From positions 1-64,000 of the forward strand of contig JAQGNE010000069.1 in the NCBI GenBank assembly GCA_028291985.1: 64,000 bases of DNA, in the 5' to 3' direction. Shown here one piece after another: positions 40,784 to 50,572 of this stretch. The notes under the pieces were generated by a model, which was not told the origin of the DNA, did no database searches, and saw nothing but the letters and a program-made list of their open reading frames with translations. The stretch comes from Polaromonas sp. (GTDB lineage Bacteria; Pseudomonadota; Gammaproteobacteria; Burkholderiales; Burkholderiaceae_C). Within the stretch, counting starts at the first letter, position 1. Each line of letters opens with the position of its first letter. The translations under genes were made by a program, and so were the position numbers.

Positions 40784-41696
40784 GACAAGTACGCAACGCC
40801 CGCCCACCCTCGATCCCGTGGCTGTGGCGCGATGGGAGCAAACAGCACCGCTGGCCGCGCCGTGGCTGCATGAAGAAGTGGCCAGCCGCATGCTGGATCG
40901 CCTGCAATGGATCAAGCTTGAGCCAGCGGCCTGGGCGAACTGGGGGGCCTTGCGTGGCGGCCTGAGCGCACATGAGCAGCTCGTCAGGCGGTACCCGGAT
41001 TCCACGTGCTTCGTAGCTGAAACCGTCACCAGAAGGGCACAAGCCGCTGTCAAATCCATAGAAACGAAGGCTTGGTGGAAGCCCGCGGCCTGGACACGCA
41101 AGCCGGTACGTTTCGAGCTTCCCGCTCCCGCAAGCGTTGACATGTTGTGGGCCAACATGAGCTTGCATGAATCGGCAGACCCGCAAAGCCTGCTGCTGCA
41201 ATGGCACAAGGCCCTGCGTACCCATGGCTTCCTGATGTTTTCCTGCTTTGGCCCGGACACTGTCAGGGAGTTGCGCGATATCTACACCCACCTCGGGTGG
41301 CCGGTGGCAGGCCATGACCTGACCGATATGCATGACTGGGGGGACATGCTGGTGAACACTGGCTTTGCCGAGCCGGTGATGGACATGGAGCGCATCACCC
41401 TGACCTATGAAAACCCTGCGCGCCTCCTGCAAGACCTGAGAGAGTTGGGACGCAACTTTCATCCCGCCCGTTTTCCCGCATTGCGCGGGCGGTCTTGGAA
41501 GTCTAGGTTTCAACAACTGCTGATGGAGCACTTGCCTAAAGGTGCTGACGGGCGCTTGTCCTTAACTTTTGAGGTGATCTACGGACATGCGATGAAGGCT
41601 GCGCCACGGATGAGCGTCAGTGAACACAGCTCGGTTTCGATCGAAGATATGAGGAGCATGCTGAAGGGATCCTCCGGCTCATTGCCTCACCAGTGA
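40782..41696 (+). CDS. SAM-dependent methyltransferase, BioC-like
   Basis: MTSTQRPPTLDPVAVARWEQTAPLAAPWLHEEVASRMLDRLQWIKLEP...SLHESADPQSLLLQWHKALRTHGFLMFSCFGPDTVRELRDIY. Confidence 0.8.
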   Translation: MTSTQRPPTLDPVAVARWEQTAPLAAPWLHEEVASRMLDRLQWIKLEPAAWANWGALRGGLSAHEQLVRRYPDSTCFVAETVTRRAQAAVKSIETKAWWKPAAWTRKPVRFELPAPASVDMLWANMSLHESADPQSLLLQWHKALRTHGFLMFSCFGPDTVRELRDIYTHLGWPVAGHDLTDMHDWGDMLVNTGFAEPVMDMERITLTYENPARLLQDLRELGRNFHPARFPALRGRSWKSRFQQLLMEHLPKGADGRLSLTFEVIYGHAMKAAPRMSVSEHSSVSIEDMRSMLKGSSGSLPHQ

Positions 41697-41765
41697 CAGC
41701 TCAGCCGTGCAGGCCTGGGTTTTCACATTTACCCGCAGCGTATTCGGGAGTGGCCCAGCTATAAT

Positions 41766-42359
41766 TTGAGCCTCATTTTGGGCATGTTCCCACGCCACGA
41801 GCGGCTGTCGCAGATTGCCGCTTTTTTGAAGTGTCGTCCCTTGTCACACCCAGACATCGATCGAATTGCACGGCTTCGTTTTGCAAGTGTGTCCGCCGAC
41901 GGTGGCGCAACGCATGACACCGTCGGCGTGCAGTGGCTTCTCAAGCGCAACTGCTCCGTGACGCCCGCCCAGCTTGCAGGCCTTTACCTGTCGCTTTGCG
42001 TCGTGTCACTGGGCATCGCTACTTTTTTCTGGCTGCAAGGGGCGCGATTGGTGATGCCTTTCGCCTGGCTGGAGCTGATCGTCGTTGGCTCGGCATTCCT
42101 GGTGTACGCACGGCATGCTGGTGATGCCGAAAAAATCCATTTGAAGGGCGGTCAACTGGTGGTTGAGCTGGAGTCTGCTGGCCGTACAGAGCGTGCCGAG
42201 TTCAACCGGGAATGGGTCCGTGTCGAGCCGAGCAGCGGCGACGGTTCGTTGATCGAGGTATCGGGTCAGGGGCGATCAGTCAGTGTCGGGCGGCATTTGA
42301 GGCCGGAGCTGCGACCCGCTCTGGCGCGCGAGATCCGTTACGTCCTGCGCGGTTGCTGA
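41766..42359 (+). CDS. DUF2244 domain-containing protein (start uncertain)
   Basis: LLKRNCSVTPAQLAGLYLSLCVVSLGIATFFWLQGARLVMPFAWLELIVVGSAFLVYARHAGD; true start possibly near 41932. Confidence 0.75.
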   Translation: MSLILGMFPRHERLSQIAAFLKCRPLSHPDIDRIARLRFASVSADGGATHDTVGVQWLLKRNCSVTPAQLAGLYLSLCVVSLGIATFFWLQGARLVMPFAWLELIVVGSAFLVYARHAGDAEKIHLKGGQLVVELESAGRTERAEFNREWVRVEPSSGDGSLIEVSGQGRSVSVGRHLRPELRPALAREIRYVLRGC

Positions 42360-42604
42360 GTTCTTTTAGAACCAAACTAGCGGCTTCCGGAGTTACGTGT
42401 CATGAAGAAAGGTGAACCGGACGTTTCCGGTGTGCCTCGCTAACTTTATAATCAGCGGGTTAATCCTTTGCCGGATCCGGATATCTGGAACTGACTTGAC
42501 GCCTTGGCGTAACGGCAAATCGCATGCTCCCCTGGGTTGGACAGAGGTTAGGCCTTGATTGACGCAAGAGTGAATGCAACAGCGAAGCAATAAGAGTGAT
42601 CACG

Positions 42605-43807
42605 ATGAATGTAAGCAAAACGATGAGCAACATGACCCGGGCGGGCGTTCGATGTGCAGGCGCGCTTGCCGGATTTGCGCTTGCCTGTGCAGGGACAGCC
42701 GCTCATGCTGTAAATGATCTGCCCGGCGGTCCCGCTGTCAACCAGCTGAATCTTCACCCGGCTGTCACGCGAATTGCTCATGAGCAGCAGTGGCTTCACT
42801 GGTTCATGATGGCGATCTGCGTTTTGATCTTTGTTGCCGTGTTTGGAGTCATGTTTTACTCCATCTGGAAGCACCGTAAATCGGTCGGGCACAAGGCTGC
42901 GAATTTCCACGAGTCGACTGCGGTTGAGATTGCATGGACTGTGGTTCCATTTGTGATTGTTATCGCCATGGCTTTGCCGGCGACCAAAGTGCTGGTGGCC
43001 CAGAAAGACACCACCAGCGCCGACCTAACCATCAAGACCACTGGCATGCAGTGGAAGTGGGGTTATGACTACGTCACTGGAGAGGGCGAAGGCATTGCGT
43101 TTGTTTCGACACTTGACAGTGCGCAACGTGAAATGTCCAACCGCGGCGGCCCTGTTGGCGCCGAATCGCCTGATGACTATCTGCTCAAGGTTGACAACCC
43201 CATGGTGGTGCCGGTCAACAAGAAGATCCGCATCATCACAACCGCAAATGATGTGATTCATGCCTTTGCGGTGCCGGCTTTTGGCATCAAGCAGGATGCA
43301 ATTCCCGGCTTTGTGCGCGACACCTGGTTCCGTGCCGAAAAGACCGGCGACTACCACGGCCAGTGTCAGGAGCTGTGCGGCAAGGAACACGCTTACATGC
43401 CTATCCATGTCAAGGTGGTGTCTGCCGAAGACTACTCTGCCTGGGTTGCAACCAAAATGAAGGAGGCCGCAGCTAAAGCCGACGATCCTTCCAAGGTATG
43501 GACGCTTGCTGATCTGAAGGCAAGGGGCGAAAAGGTTTATGCCTCCAACTGTGCAGCCTGTCATCAGGCCAACGGCAAGGGCGCCGGGCCGATCAAGCCG
43601 CTGGATGGCTCAGCCATTGTGGTTGACGCTGATCACAACAAACAGATCCAGATACTGCTCAACGGGGCTGCTGGGGGCGCCATGCCTTCGTGGAAAGCAC
43701 TGAGCGACACGGATCTGGCAGCGGTCTCGACGTATACCAAAAACAACTGGTCCAACCAAACCGGTCAGCTGATTCAACCTGCGGAATTTCAGGCCGCTCG
43801 CAAATAG
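42605..43807 (+). CDS. coxB: Cytochrome c oxidase subunit II with fused C-terminal cytochrome c domain
   Basis: CuA motif CQELCGKEHAYM; C-terminal CAACHQ heme motif. Confidence 0.95.
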   Translation: MNVSKTMSNMTRAGVRCAGALAGFALACAGTAAHAVNDLPGGPAVNQLNLHPAVTRIAHEQQWLHWFMMAICVLIFVAVFGVMFYSIWKHRKSVGHKAANFHESTAVEIAWTVVPFVIVIAMALPATKVLVAQKDTTSADLTIKTTGMQWKWGYDYVTGEGEGIAFVSTLDSAQREMSNRGGPVGAESPDDYLLKVDNPMVVPVNKKIRIITTANDVIHAFAVPAFGIKQDAIPGFVRDTWFRAEKTGDYHGQCQELCGKEHAYMPIHVKVVSAEDYSAWVATKMKEAAAKADDPSKVWTLADLKARGEKVYASNCAACHQANGKGAGPIKPLDGSAIVVDADHNKQIQILLNGAAGGAMPSWKALSDTDLAAVSTYTKNNWSNQTGQLIQPAEFQAARK

Positions 43808-43910
43808 CAGCGTGTCTTGCTGAGCAGGTTACCGTCACCTAAATATCGCCAGACCATTTCGTCGGCCAAAGCAATCAAAGAATCAGGCTAAAGCCACCAA
43901 AGGAAGCAAG

Positions 43911-45557
43911 ATGAGTGCAGTTCTAGACCATCACGACCACGCCCATGGGGGCCACGGCCACGATGAGGCCCATGCCCATCCGCACGGCTGGCGCCGCTGG
44001 GTTTATGCCACCAACCACAAAGACATCGGAACGCTGTATTTGCTGTTCAGCTTCGCGATGCTGATGTTTGGAGGTGTACTGGCCCTGGGTATACGTGCTG
44101 AACTCTTTCAGCCCGGTCTTCAGCTCGTCAACCCGGAGCTTTTCAATCAGCTCACGACGATGCACGGCCTCATCATGGTGTTTGGTGCGATCATGCCGGC
44201 CTTTGTGGGCTTTGCAAACTGGATGATTCCGCTGCAGATTGGCGCCGCGGACATGGCATTCGCCCGTATGAACAACTTTAGTTTCTGGTTGTTGATTCCG
44301 GCGGGACTCATGCTGGCCGCGTCGTTTTTCATGCCTGGCGGTGCACCCGCGGCGGGATGGACGCTGTATGCGCCGTTGACCTTGCAGATGGGCCCGTCCA
44401 TGGATGCCGGTATCTTCGCGATGCACATCCTGGGTGCCTCATCGATCATGGGCTCGATCAACATCATCGTCACGATCCTGAACATGCGCGCTCCTGGCAT
44501 GACCTTGATGAAGATGCCCATGTTCTGCTGGACGTGGCTGATCACTGCCTACTTGCTGATCGCTGTCATGCCCGTGCTGGCTGGCGCCATCACCATGACC
44601 CTGACAGACCGACATTTCGGTACCAGTTTCTTTAACCCGGCTGGCGGCGGTGACCCGGTCATGTACCAGCATATTTTCTGGTTCTTTGGTCATCCCGAGG
44701 TGTACATCATGATCTTGCCGGCGTTCGGCATCATCAGCCAGATCATTCCAGCGTTTTCTCGCAAACGCCTGTTCGGCTATGCATCAATGGTGTATGCCAC
44801 CGGCTCCATCGCTATTTTGAGTTTTGTGGTTTGGGCGCACCATATGTTCACCACCGGCATGCCGGTTACCGGGCAGCTTTTCTTCATGTACTCAACGATG
44901 TTGATTGCGGTGCCGACCGGCGTGAAGGTGTTCAACTGGATTGCCACCATGTGGAAGGGGTCCATGACGTTTGAAACCCCGATGCTTTTTGCCGTGGGCT
45001 TCATCTTCGTGTTCACCATTGGCGGTCTGACAGGGGTTATCCTTTCCGTCGCGCCAATCGATACCCAGCTGCAGGACACCTACTACGTGGTTGCGCACTT
45101 CCACTATGTGCTGGTGGCGGGGTCGTTGTACGCCCTTTTTGCGGGCTATTACTACTGGTCGCCAAAGTGGACGGGCGTGATGTACAGCGAAACACGCGGA
45201 AAAATTCATTTCTGGTGGTCGTTGATTTCCTTTAACGTCACTTTCTTCCCGATGCACTTCCTGGGGCTTGCAGGCATGCCACGTCGTTATGCAGACTACC
45301 CTATGCAGTTTGCCGATTTCAACGCCATTGCCAGCGTCGGCGCCTTCTTCTTTGGTTTTGCACAGGTTTACTTCTTCCTGTTTGTGGTTATCCCCGGCAT
45401 GCGTGGCAAGGGAGTAGCCGCGAAGCAGAACCCATGGTGCGACGAAGGCGACAAAGGTGCTGAAGGTCTGGAGTGGGAAGTGCCTTCGCCAGCACCTTTC
45501 CATACCTTTGAGACGCCACCGCGGCTTGATGTGACCGCTACGCGCGTGCTCGGCTGA
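43911..45557 (+). CDS. coxA: Cytochrome c oxidase subunit I
   Basis: 548 aa; HPEVYIMILPAFG, VWAHHMFTTGM, DTYYVVAHFHYVL. Confidence 0.98.
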   Translation: MSAVLDHHDHAHGGHGHDEAHAHPHGWRRWVYATNHKDIGTLYLLFSFAMLMFGGVLALGIRAELFQPGLQLVNPELFNQLTTMHGLIMVFGAIMPAFVGFANWMIPLQIGAADMAFARMNNFSFWLLIPAGLMLAASFFMPGGAPAAGWTLYAPLTLQMGPSMDAGIFAMHILGASSIMGSINIIVTILNMRAPGMTLMKMPMFCWTWLITAYLLIAVMPVLAGAITMTLTDRHFGTSFFNPAGGGDPVMYQHIFWFFGHPEVYIMILPAFGIISQIIPAFSRKRLFGYASMVYATGSIAILSFVVWAHHMFTTGMPVTGQLFFMYSTMLIAVPTGVKVFNWIATMWKGSMTFETPMLFAVGFIFVFTIGGLTGVILSVAPIDTQLQDTYYVVAHFHYVLVAGSLYALFAGYYYWSPKWTGVMYSETRGKIHFWWSLISFNVTFFPMHFLGLAGMPRRYADYPMQFADFNAIASVGAFFFGFAQVYFFLFVVIPGMRGKGVAAKQNPWCDEGDKGAEGLEWEVPSPAPFHTFETPPRLDVTATRVLG

Positions 45558-45584
45558 CCCTTTCCTTTACATTTGACTGACAGC

Positions 45585-45695
45585 ATGGCCACCCCTGAGC
45601 AAAAGAAAAGCAATTTTCGTCTGGCGCTGATTTTGGCGTCTGTCGCGGTTGCATTTTTTGTCGGATTTTTGGTCAACATGGCGTTGGTCAGATGA
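45585..45695 (+). CDS. Cytochrome oxidase small assembly protein-like single-TM ORF (36 aa; missing from ORF track)
   Basis: Own translation MATPEQKKSNFRLALILASVAVAFFVGFLVNMALVR*; in the coxA-ctaG gap. Confidence 0.75.
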   Translation: MATPEQKKSNFRLALILASVAVAFFVGFLVNMALVR

Positions 45696-45722
45696 TCGCT
45701 ACCTTATTGAACTGACTGTCAG

Positions 45723-46349
45723 ATGCAAATTAAACGTGAAAACGTCAAGATGGTGGGCAAGCTGGGCGTTATCGTCCTCGGCATGTTCGCCTTCGGCTAT
45801 GCATTAGTGCCTATCTACAAGGCGATTTGTGAGATGACCGGCATCAATGTGCTGGCGTTATCAGACCGCAGAATCCCGGGTGCAACATCGACACTGCCAG
45901 CAAATACACAGGTGGATCGAACCCGCACCATCAAAGTCGAGTTCGATGCCAACTCGCGTGGTCCGTGGCACTTCAAGCCTGCCCAGAGTTCGCTCACGGT
46001 GCATCCGGGTGAGCTGGCGACCATGGTGTACGAGTTTCAGAACGTGCAGGACCGCACCATGTCAGCACAGGCCATTCCCAGCTATGCACCCTCGCAGGCG
46101 GGAGCGCATTTCAACAAACTTGAATGTTTCTGTTTTACCCAGTACACCTTGCAGCCGGGCGAGAAAAAACAGTGGCCGGTGGCATTTGTCATTGATCCCA
46201 AGTTATCGAGAGACGTGACCACGATCACGCTGTCGTACACGTTTTTTGAAGTTGGCGGTAAAACGCCGGCCGCACCGCAGGCTGCCGTACCGAAAGCCGT
46301 GAATCTTGTATCAGCACATGGCGTGATATCGCCCAGGCCTGGCATATGA
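45723..46349 (+). CDS. ctaG: Cytochrome c oxidase assembly protein CtaG/Cox11
   Basis: FNKLECFCFTQYTLQPGEKKQWPVAFVIDP. Confidence 0.96.
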   Translation: MQIKRENVKMVGKLGVIVLGMFAFGYALVPIYKAICEMTGINVLALSDRRIPGATSTLPANTQVDRTRTIKVEFDANSRGPWHFKPAQSSLTVHPGELATMVYEFQNVQDRTMSAQAIPSYAPSQAGAHFNKLECFCFTQYTLQPGEKKQWPVAFVIDPKLSRDVTTITLSYTFFEVGGKTPAAPQAAVPKAVNLVSAHGVISPRPGI

Positions 46350-46570
46350 ATTCGCAGAAACCCTCGGATGCCGCTCAAAAGGGCAAAGGTTCGATCTGGC
46401 GTACAGCGAAGGCTGTGATGTGGTCCTTTGTGGGGCTGCGTGGCAAAAGCGATTACGAAAAAGATGTGGAGCAATTGAACCCCGTCCATATTCTGGTGAT
46501 AGGTTTGATCGGCGTCGTGGTTTTCGTGGCAGTCTTGATGCTGATAGCCACTTTGGTTGTGGGCCGGTAG
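46346..46570 (+). CDS. DUF2970 domain-containing protein
   Basis: 74 aa; TAKAVMWSFVGLRGKSDYEKDVEQLNPVHILVIGLIGVVVFVAVLM; 4-bp overlap with ctaG. Confidence 0.85.
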   Translation: MNSQKPSDAAQKGKGSIWRTAKAVMWSFVGLRGKSDYEKDVEQLNPVHILVIGLIGVVVFVAVLMLIATLVVGR

Positions 46571-46631
46571 GTCGCGTTGGGTTAGCGCGCAACGGTAGGT
46601 ACAGATTTTGAATAGCGAAAGAGGAGTCGGA

Positions 46632-47525
46632 ATGTCGTCAATAGTGTCCCCGCCAGCGGCAGCAGCTGCGCCACATTACTTTGTCCCTGCGCCATCGCGC
46701 CACCCGGTCATGGCGTCGATAGGGCTCTTTTTTGTGATTCTGGGCGCAGGGCAGTGGATCAATGGTTCCTCCTGGGGTGCTTACTCTCTAGCTTTCGGCA
46801 TGGTGTGGTGGCTGGTGACTTTGTTCCAGTGGTTTGCAGAAGCGGTACGCGAGAGCCAGCAGGGGCTTTATGGCTACAAGATCGACCTGTCTTTTCGCTG
46901 GAGCATGAGCTGGTTCATTTTTTCGGAAGTAATGTTTTTCGGCGCATTCTTTACGGCGCTGTGGTGGGCCCGTTCACATTCGGTACCTGCTCTCGGAAGC
47001 CTGGAGAATGCCCTGCTGTGGCCAGACTTCAAGGCGGTTTGGCCCAGCATGGCTGCAGGCGTGACGGGCTCCCCGGCTGATATCGTTGAGCCTTTTCAAA
47101 CCGTCGGACCGTTCTGGCTCCCGACCATTAACACCGCACTACTGCTGACCTCTGGCGTGACGATGACCATTGCGCATCACGCATTGCGTGAGGGACACCG
47201 CGCGCGAACCATCGGCTTCATGTGGGCTACTGTCCTGCTAGGCGTCATTTTCCTATTTGTGCAGGGCTACGAATACCAGCATGCGTACTCTGACTTGAAC
47301 CTCAAACTTAACTCTGGTGTTTACGGTTCAACCTTCTACATGCTGACTGGTTTCCACGGGTTTCACGTGTTTGTCGGCATGTTGATGCTTTTGTTTATTA
47401 CCTTACGCCTGCAAAAGGGGCATTTCACCGCCGACCGGCATTTTGGATTCGAAGGTGCAGCCTGGTACTGGCACTTTGTGGACGTCGTCTGGCTCGGTCT
47501 TTATATTTTGGTTTACTGGTTATAG
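46632..47525 (+). CDS. coxC: Cytochrome c oxidase subunit III
   Basis: Start MSSIVSPPAAAAAPHYFVPAPSRHPVMASIGLFF; EGHRARTIGFMWATVLLGVIFLFVQGYEY; WYWHFVDVVWLGLYILVYW. Confidence 0.96.
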   Translation: MSSIVSPPAAAAAPHYFVPAPSRHPVMASIGLFFVILGAGQWINGSSWGAYSLAFGMVWWLVTLFQWFAEAVRESQQGLYGYKIDLSFRWSMSWFIFSEVMFFGAFFTALWWARSHSVPALGSLENALLWPDFKAVWPSMAAGVTGSPADIVEPFQTVGPFWLPTINTALLLTSGVTMTIAHHALREGHRARTIGFMWATVLLGVIFLFVQGYEYQHAYSDLNLKLNSGVYGSTFYMLTGFHGFHVFVGMLMLLFITLRLQKGHFTADRHFGFEGAAWYWHFVDVVWLGLYILVYWL

Positions 47526-47564
47526 CGTTTGACGGTAGTTGTTGGTGCTGTCGACCTGGTCGTC

Positions 47565-47619
47565 GGGCATCCTCAATAACAAAGGCCGCTAGAAGCGGCC
47601 TTTGTTATTGAGGATGCCC
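47565..47619. terminator. Long perfect inverted repeat / putative bidirectional terminator
   Basis: GGGCATCCTCAATAACAAAGGCCGCT-aga-AGCGGCCTTTGTTATTGAGGATGCCC; 26-bp perfect arms. Confidence 0.8.
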
Positions 47620-47635
47620 CGAAACAATCCTGGTT

Positions 47636-47857
47636 TTACTTTCCCGCTGGAATACCGGTCGGATATATATAGCCCAGCTTCCAGGCAATCAGGATGCAGG
47701 CAAACAGCAAAACCGAAAACCCTATGCGAAACGCCAGCGCTCGCGCCATGTTGCTGGTTTTCGGCTTGCCCTCCTGACCGTCTTTCATCATGAAAAAAAG
47801 TGCCGAAGCCAAGCTGCCCAATATTGCGAGAAATGCAAGTGCCACCAGATAAGTCAT
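47636..47857 (-). CDS. Twin-TM protein (DUF2909-like)
   Basis: MTYLVALAFLAILGSLASALFFMMKDGQEGKPKTSNMARALAFRIGFSVLLFACILIAWKLGYI from ATG at 47857. Confidence 0.8.
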   Translation of the reverse strand: MTYLVALAFLAILGSLASALFFMMKDGQEGKPKTSNMARALAFRIGFSVLLFACILIAWKLGYIYPTGIPAGK

Positions 47858-47875
47858 GAGGAGGATTATCAACCG

Positions 47876-48619
47876 ATGACATCCGTTCTGCTTGCTCCAC
47901 GATTTTGGGTTCTGACAACTGCTGCTGTTGTGGTAGGTGCGACCACTTTCTCCCTGGGTCAGTGGCAGTTGCGCCGCGCGGCTGAAAAGGAAAACGTTCA
48001 GACCTTGATTGACGCAAAGAAAATCCTCCCAGCCTTGGATAATAGTGGGCTTGTTGCTATCAAAAATGGAGCGGACCTGATATATCGGCAAGCCCGACTG
48101 CAAGGCAGTTGGCTGCAGGACCACACGGTCTATCTTGACAACCGGCCCATGAACGGAAAGAGCGGTTTCATAGCAGTAACGCCATTCAAACTGGAAGGGC
48201 AGACCAGTTCTATTCTCGTGCAGCGAGGGTGGGTGCCACGCAACTTTCAAAATCGGGCTGCCGTGCCCCAAATAACCTCACCTGCAGGACTGGTGACCAT
48301 TCAGGGCCGGATTTCCCAGGCGCCGTCCAAGCTCTATGCGTTTGACGGCGCCGAGTCAGGTCGCATCCGGCAAAATCTGGATTTGCCGATTTTTGCGGCC
48401 GAAACCGGGCTCCCGCTGCTGTCCGTGACGCTTGTGCAAACCGGTCCTTCTAGTGAAGGTCTGCTGCGCGACTGGGCGGCGGCCAGACTGGGCGTCGAAA
48501 AAAATTATGGCTACGCTTTTCAGTGGTTCGGCCTGTGTGCCTTGACCGTATTCCTCTATGTCTGGTTCCAGGTCGTTCAGCCCTGGCGACTTCAGAAACA
48601 ATCTCTACCGACGCCGTGA
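47876..48619 (+). CDS. SURF1 family cytochrome oxidase biogenesis protein
   Basis: LGQWQLRRAAEKE...HTVYLDNRPMNGKSGFIAVTPFKLEG...VQRGWVPRN...YAFQWFGLCALTVFLYVWF. Confidence 0.93.
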   Translation: MTSVLLAPRFWVLTTAAVVVGATTFSLGQWQLRRAAEKENVQTLIDAKKILPALDNSGLVAIKNGADLIYRQARLQGSWLQDHTVYLDNRPMNGKSGFIAVTPFKLEGQTSSILVQRGWVPRNFQNRAAVPQITSPAGLVTIQGRISQAPSKLYAFDGAESGRIRQNLDLPIFAAETGLPLLSVTLVQTGPSSEGLLRDWAAARLGVEKNYGYAFQWFGLCALTVFLYVWFQVVQPWRLQKQSLPTP

Positions 48620-49326
48620 TCTCCAGCAAGCCAGACTTTCCTTCGCAACCGTCACCCGTAAGCCATGACGAGCCGCTGACATTGACCGTGCACGCGATGC
48701 CGGTACCCGGGTCGGACCTGCAACAAGCCACCACAGCGTCTGGTCGCTGGAAGCTGATCGCCGTGTTGTTGGTGTGTGCCGCACCGGTGCTCGCGTCGTA
48801 TTTCATGTATTACGTGGTCAGGCCGGAAGGTCGTCGCAATTTTGGTGAGCTGATCGATCCGCAAAAACCTTTGCCGGGGCTCAAGACGCTGTCGTTAACA
48901 GGTGAGCAGAGCCAGTTGACAGCCTTGAAAAACCAATGGCTTCTGATCAGTGTTGCAGGCGCCACATGCGACCAGGCTTGTCAGCAGCGTCTCTATCTAC
49001 AGCGCCAGTTGCGCGAGTCACTTGGCAAGGAAAAAGATCGGCTGGACCGGGTCTGGCTCATCGTCGACAACGCAGCCGTCGACGAAAAGCTCAAGCCTGC
49101 CCTGGCCGGCTCCAGCGTCCTGCGCGTGCAGGCTGGCGAGCTCGCGAACTGGCTTGCGCCTGCACCGGGGCAGCGTCTGGAGGATCATCTCTACGTCGTC
49201 GATGCCCTCGGCAACTGGATGATGCGGTTTCCCGCCAACTTGGACGCCGCCAGCGCATCCAAGGCCAAGCGCGATCTCGACCGCCTGATGCGTGCGTCTT
49301 CCAGTTGGGACAAGGAGGGGCGTTGA
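48616..49326 (+). CDS. Single-TM periplasmic protein with Sco-like CxxxC motif, unknown function; GTG start inferred
   Basis: GTG at 48616 overlaps the surf1 TGA; TM LIAVLLVCAAPVLASYFMYYV; LLISVAGATCDQACQQRLYLQRQLRES. Confidence 0.75.
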   Translation: MISSKPDFPSQPSPVSHDEPLTLTVHAMPVPGSDLQQATTASGRWKLIAVLLVCAAPVLASYFMYYVVRPEGRRNFGELIDPQKPLPGLKTLSLTGEQSQLTALKNQWLLISVAGATCDQACQQRLYLQRQLRESLGKEKDRLDRVWLIVDNAAVDEKLKPALAGSSVLRVQAGELANWLAPAPGQRLEDHLYVVDALGNWMMRFPANLDAASASKAKRDLDRLMRASSSWDKEGR

Positions 49327-49414
49327 CACTTTCCACCATCGCAGCCGTGTATGAAGCCGTGGTTCTCGCACAGCTTGCATCACTTGCGGTTGCTACCGGG
49401 TCCAACGAATTTTT

Positions 49415-50572
49415 ATGAGTTCCACCGCTACCGCCCTTTACGATTTGAGCCCGGTCGTGCGTCTGATGCTGATGGGTGTCGTGATTGCAATCGGACCACT
49501 GGCTTGGGTAGGGTTGCGCAGCCGGCATATGCCAAGCGCCCGGCGATTGCGCCTTTTGACCTTGCTCACGCTTTTTTTGACGTTCGATCTGGTGGTATTC
49601 GGTGCGTTCACCCGGCTGACCGACTCCGGTCTGGGTTGCCCCGACTGGCCGGGTTGCTACGGCCACGCCAGTCCCATCGGTGCGCAGTCGCACATTGACC
49701 AGGCTCAGCAGGCCTTGCCCAGCGGCCCGGTTACCCACTCCAAGGCATGGATAGAAATGATCCATCGTTACCTGGCGACGGCTGTCGGCGTTTTGATCCT
49801 GACCCTGGCGGTCAGCACCTGGCTGGAGCGGCGGCGAACGCAATTGTCACCCTGGTGGCCTGCTGCGACGCTGGCCTGGGTTTGTCTGCAAGGCGCTTTT
49901 GGCGCATTGACCGTGACGATGAAGCTTTTTCCGGCCATAGTCACCCTGCATTTGCTGGGCGGCATGGCTCTGCTGGCCCTGCTCAAGATCCAGGCGCTGC
50001 GCTATGCGCAAGCGCCTGGCGAGCAGGCCCAGGCTGCGCTGCCTCGAAGTATCCGGCTTTTGGTTTTGCTGACTTTCGCCGTGCTCTGGTTGCAGATTGC
50101 GCTAGGAGGCTGGGTTAGTACCAATTATGCGGTCCTTGCATGCACAAGCTTTCCGTCCTGCCAGAACTCATGGTGGCCGGCGATGGACTTCAGCCAGGGC
50201 TTCACGATCTGGCGCGAACTGGGTTCAGCCGGTGACGGAACCAACATCAGCTTCGAGGCACTGACCGCAATCCATTACCTGCACCGTCTGGTGGCCTATG
50301 TGCTGTTTGCGGCGGCACTGTGTCTGGTTATTTGCTTGCGGCCACACTGCACGCTGCGTACCCAGGCGCATTGGCTGGGCGGATTGATCCTGTTGCAGGC
50401 GGCCACAGGTCTGGGGAACGTGCTGCTGGGCTGGCCGCTTGCGGCTGCCGTGTTGCATACCGGAGGTGCGGCGGCATTGGTGATTGTGCTGACGGCTATT
50501 GTTTTCACGACGCGCAGTTCGTGGCAGCCGGCCCATGCGTCAAAATTAGGCGCGTCCAGGATGCCTGCATGA
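49415..50572 (+). CDS. ctaA: Heme A synthase (COX15/CtaA)
   Basis: 385 aa; [42 protein letters not shown]. Confidence 0.95.
   Translation: MSSTATALYDLSPVVRLMLMGVVIAIGPLAWVGLRSRHMPSARRLRLLTLLTLFLTFDLVVFGAFTRLTDSGLGCPDWPGCYGHASPIGAQSHIDQAQQALPSGPVTHSKAWIEMIHRYLATAVGVLILTLAVSTWLERRRTQLSPWWPAATLAWVCLQGAFGALTVTMKLFPAIVTLHLLGGMALLALLKIQALRYAQAPGEQAQAALPRSIRLLVLLTFAVLWLQIALGGWVSTNYAVLACTSFPSCQNSWWPAMDFSQGFTIWRELGSAGDGTNISFEALTAIHYLHRLVAYVLFAAALCLVICLRPHCTLRTQAHWLGGLILLQAATGLGNVLLGWPLAAAVLHTGGAAALVIVLTAIVFTTRSSWQPAHASKLGASRMPA

Noticed and set aside
48056-48072. GCTATCAAAAATGGAGC inside surf1 as another repeat copy
   Set aside because: Spacing and phase fit, but the right arm has mismatches and no clear GGGCTA/GGCC tail follows.
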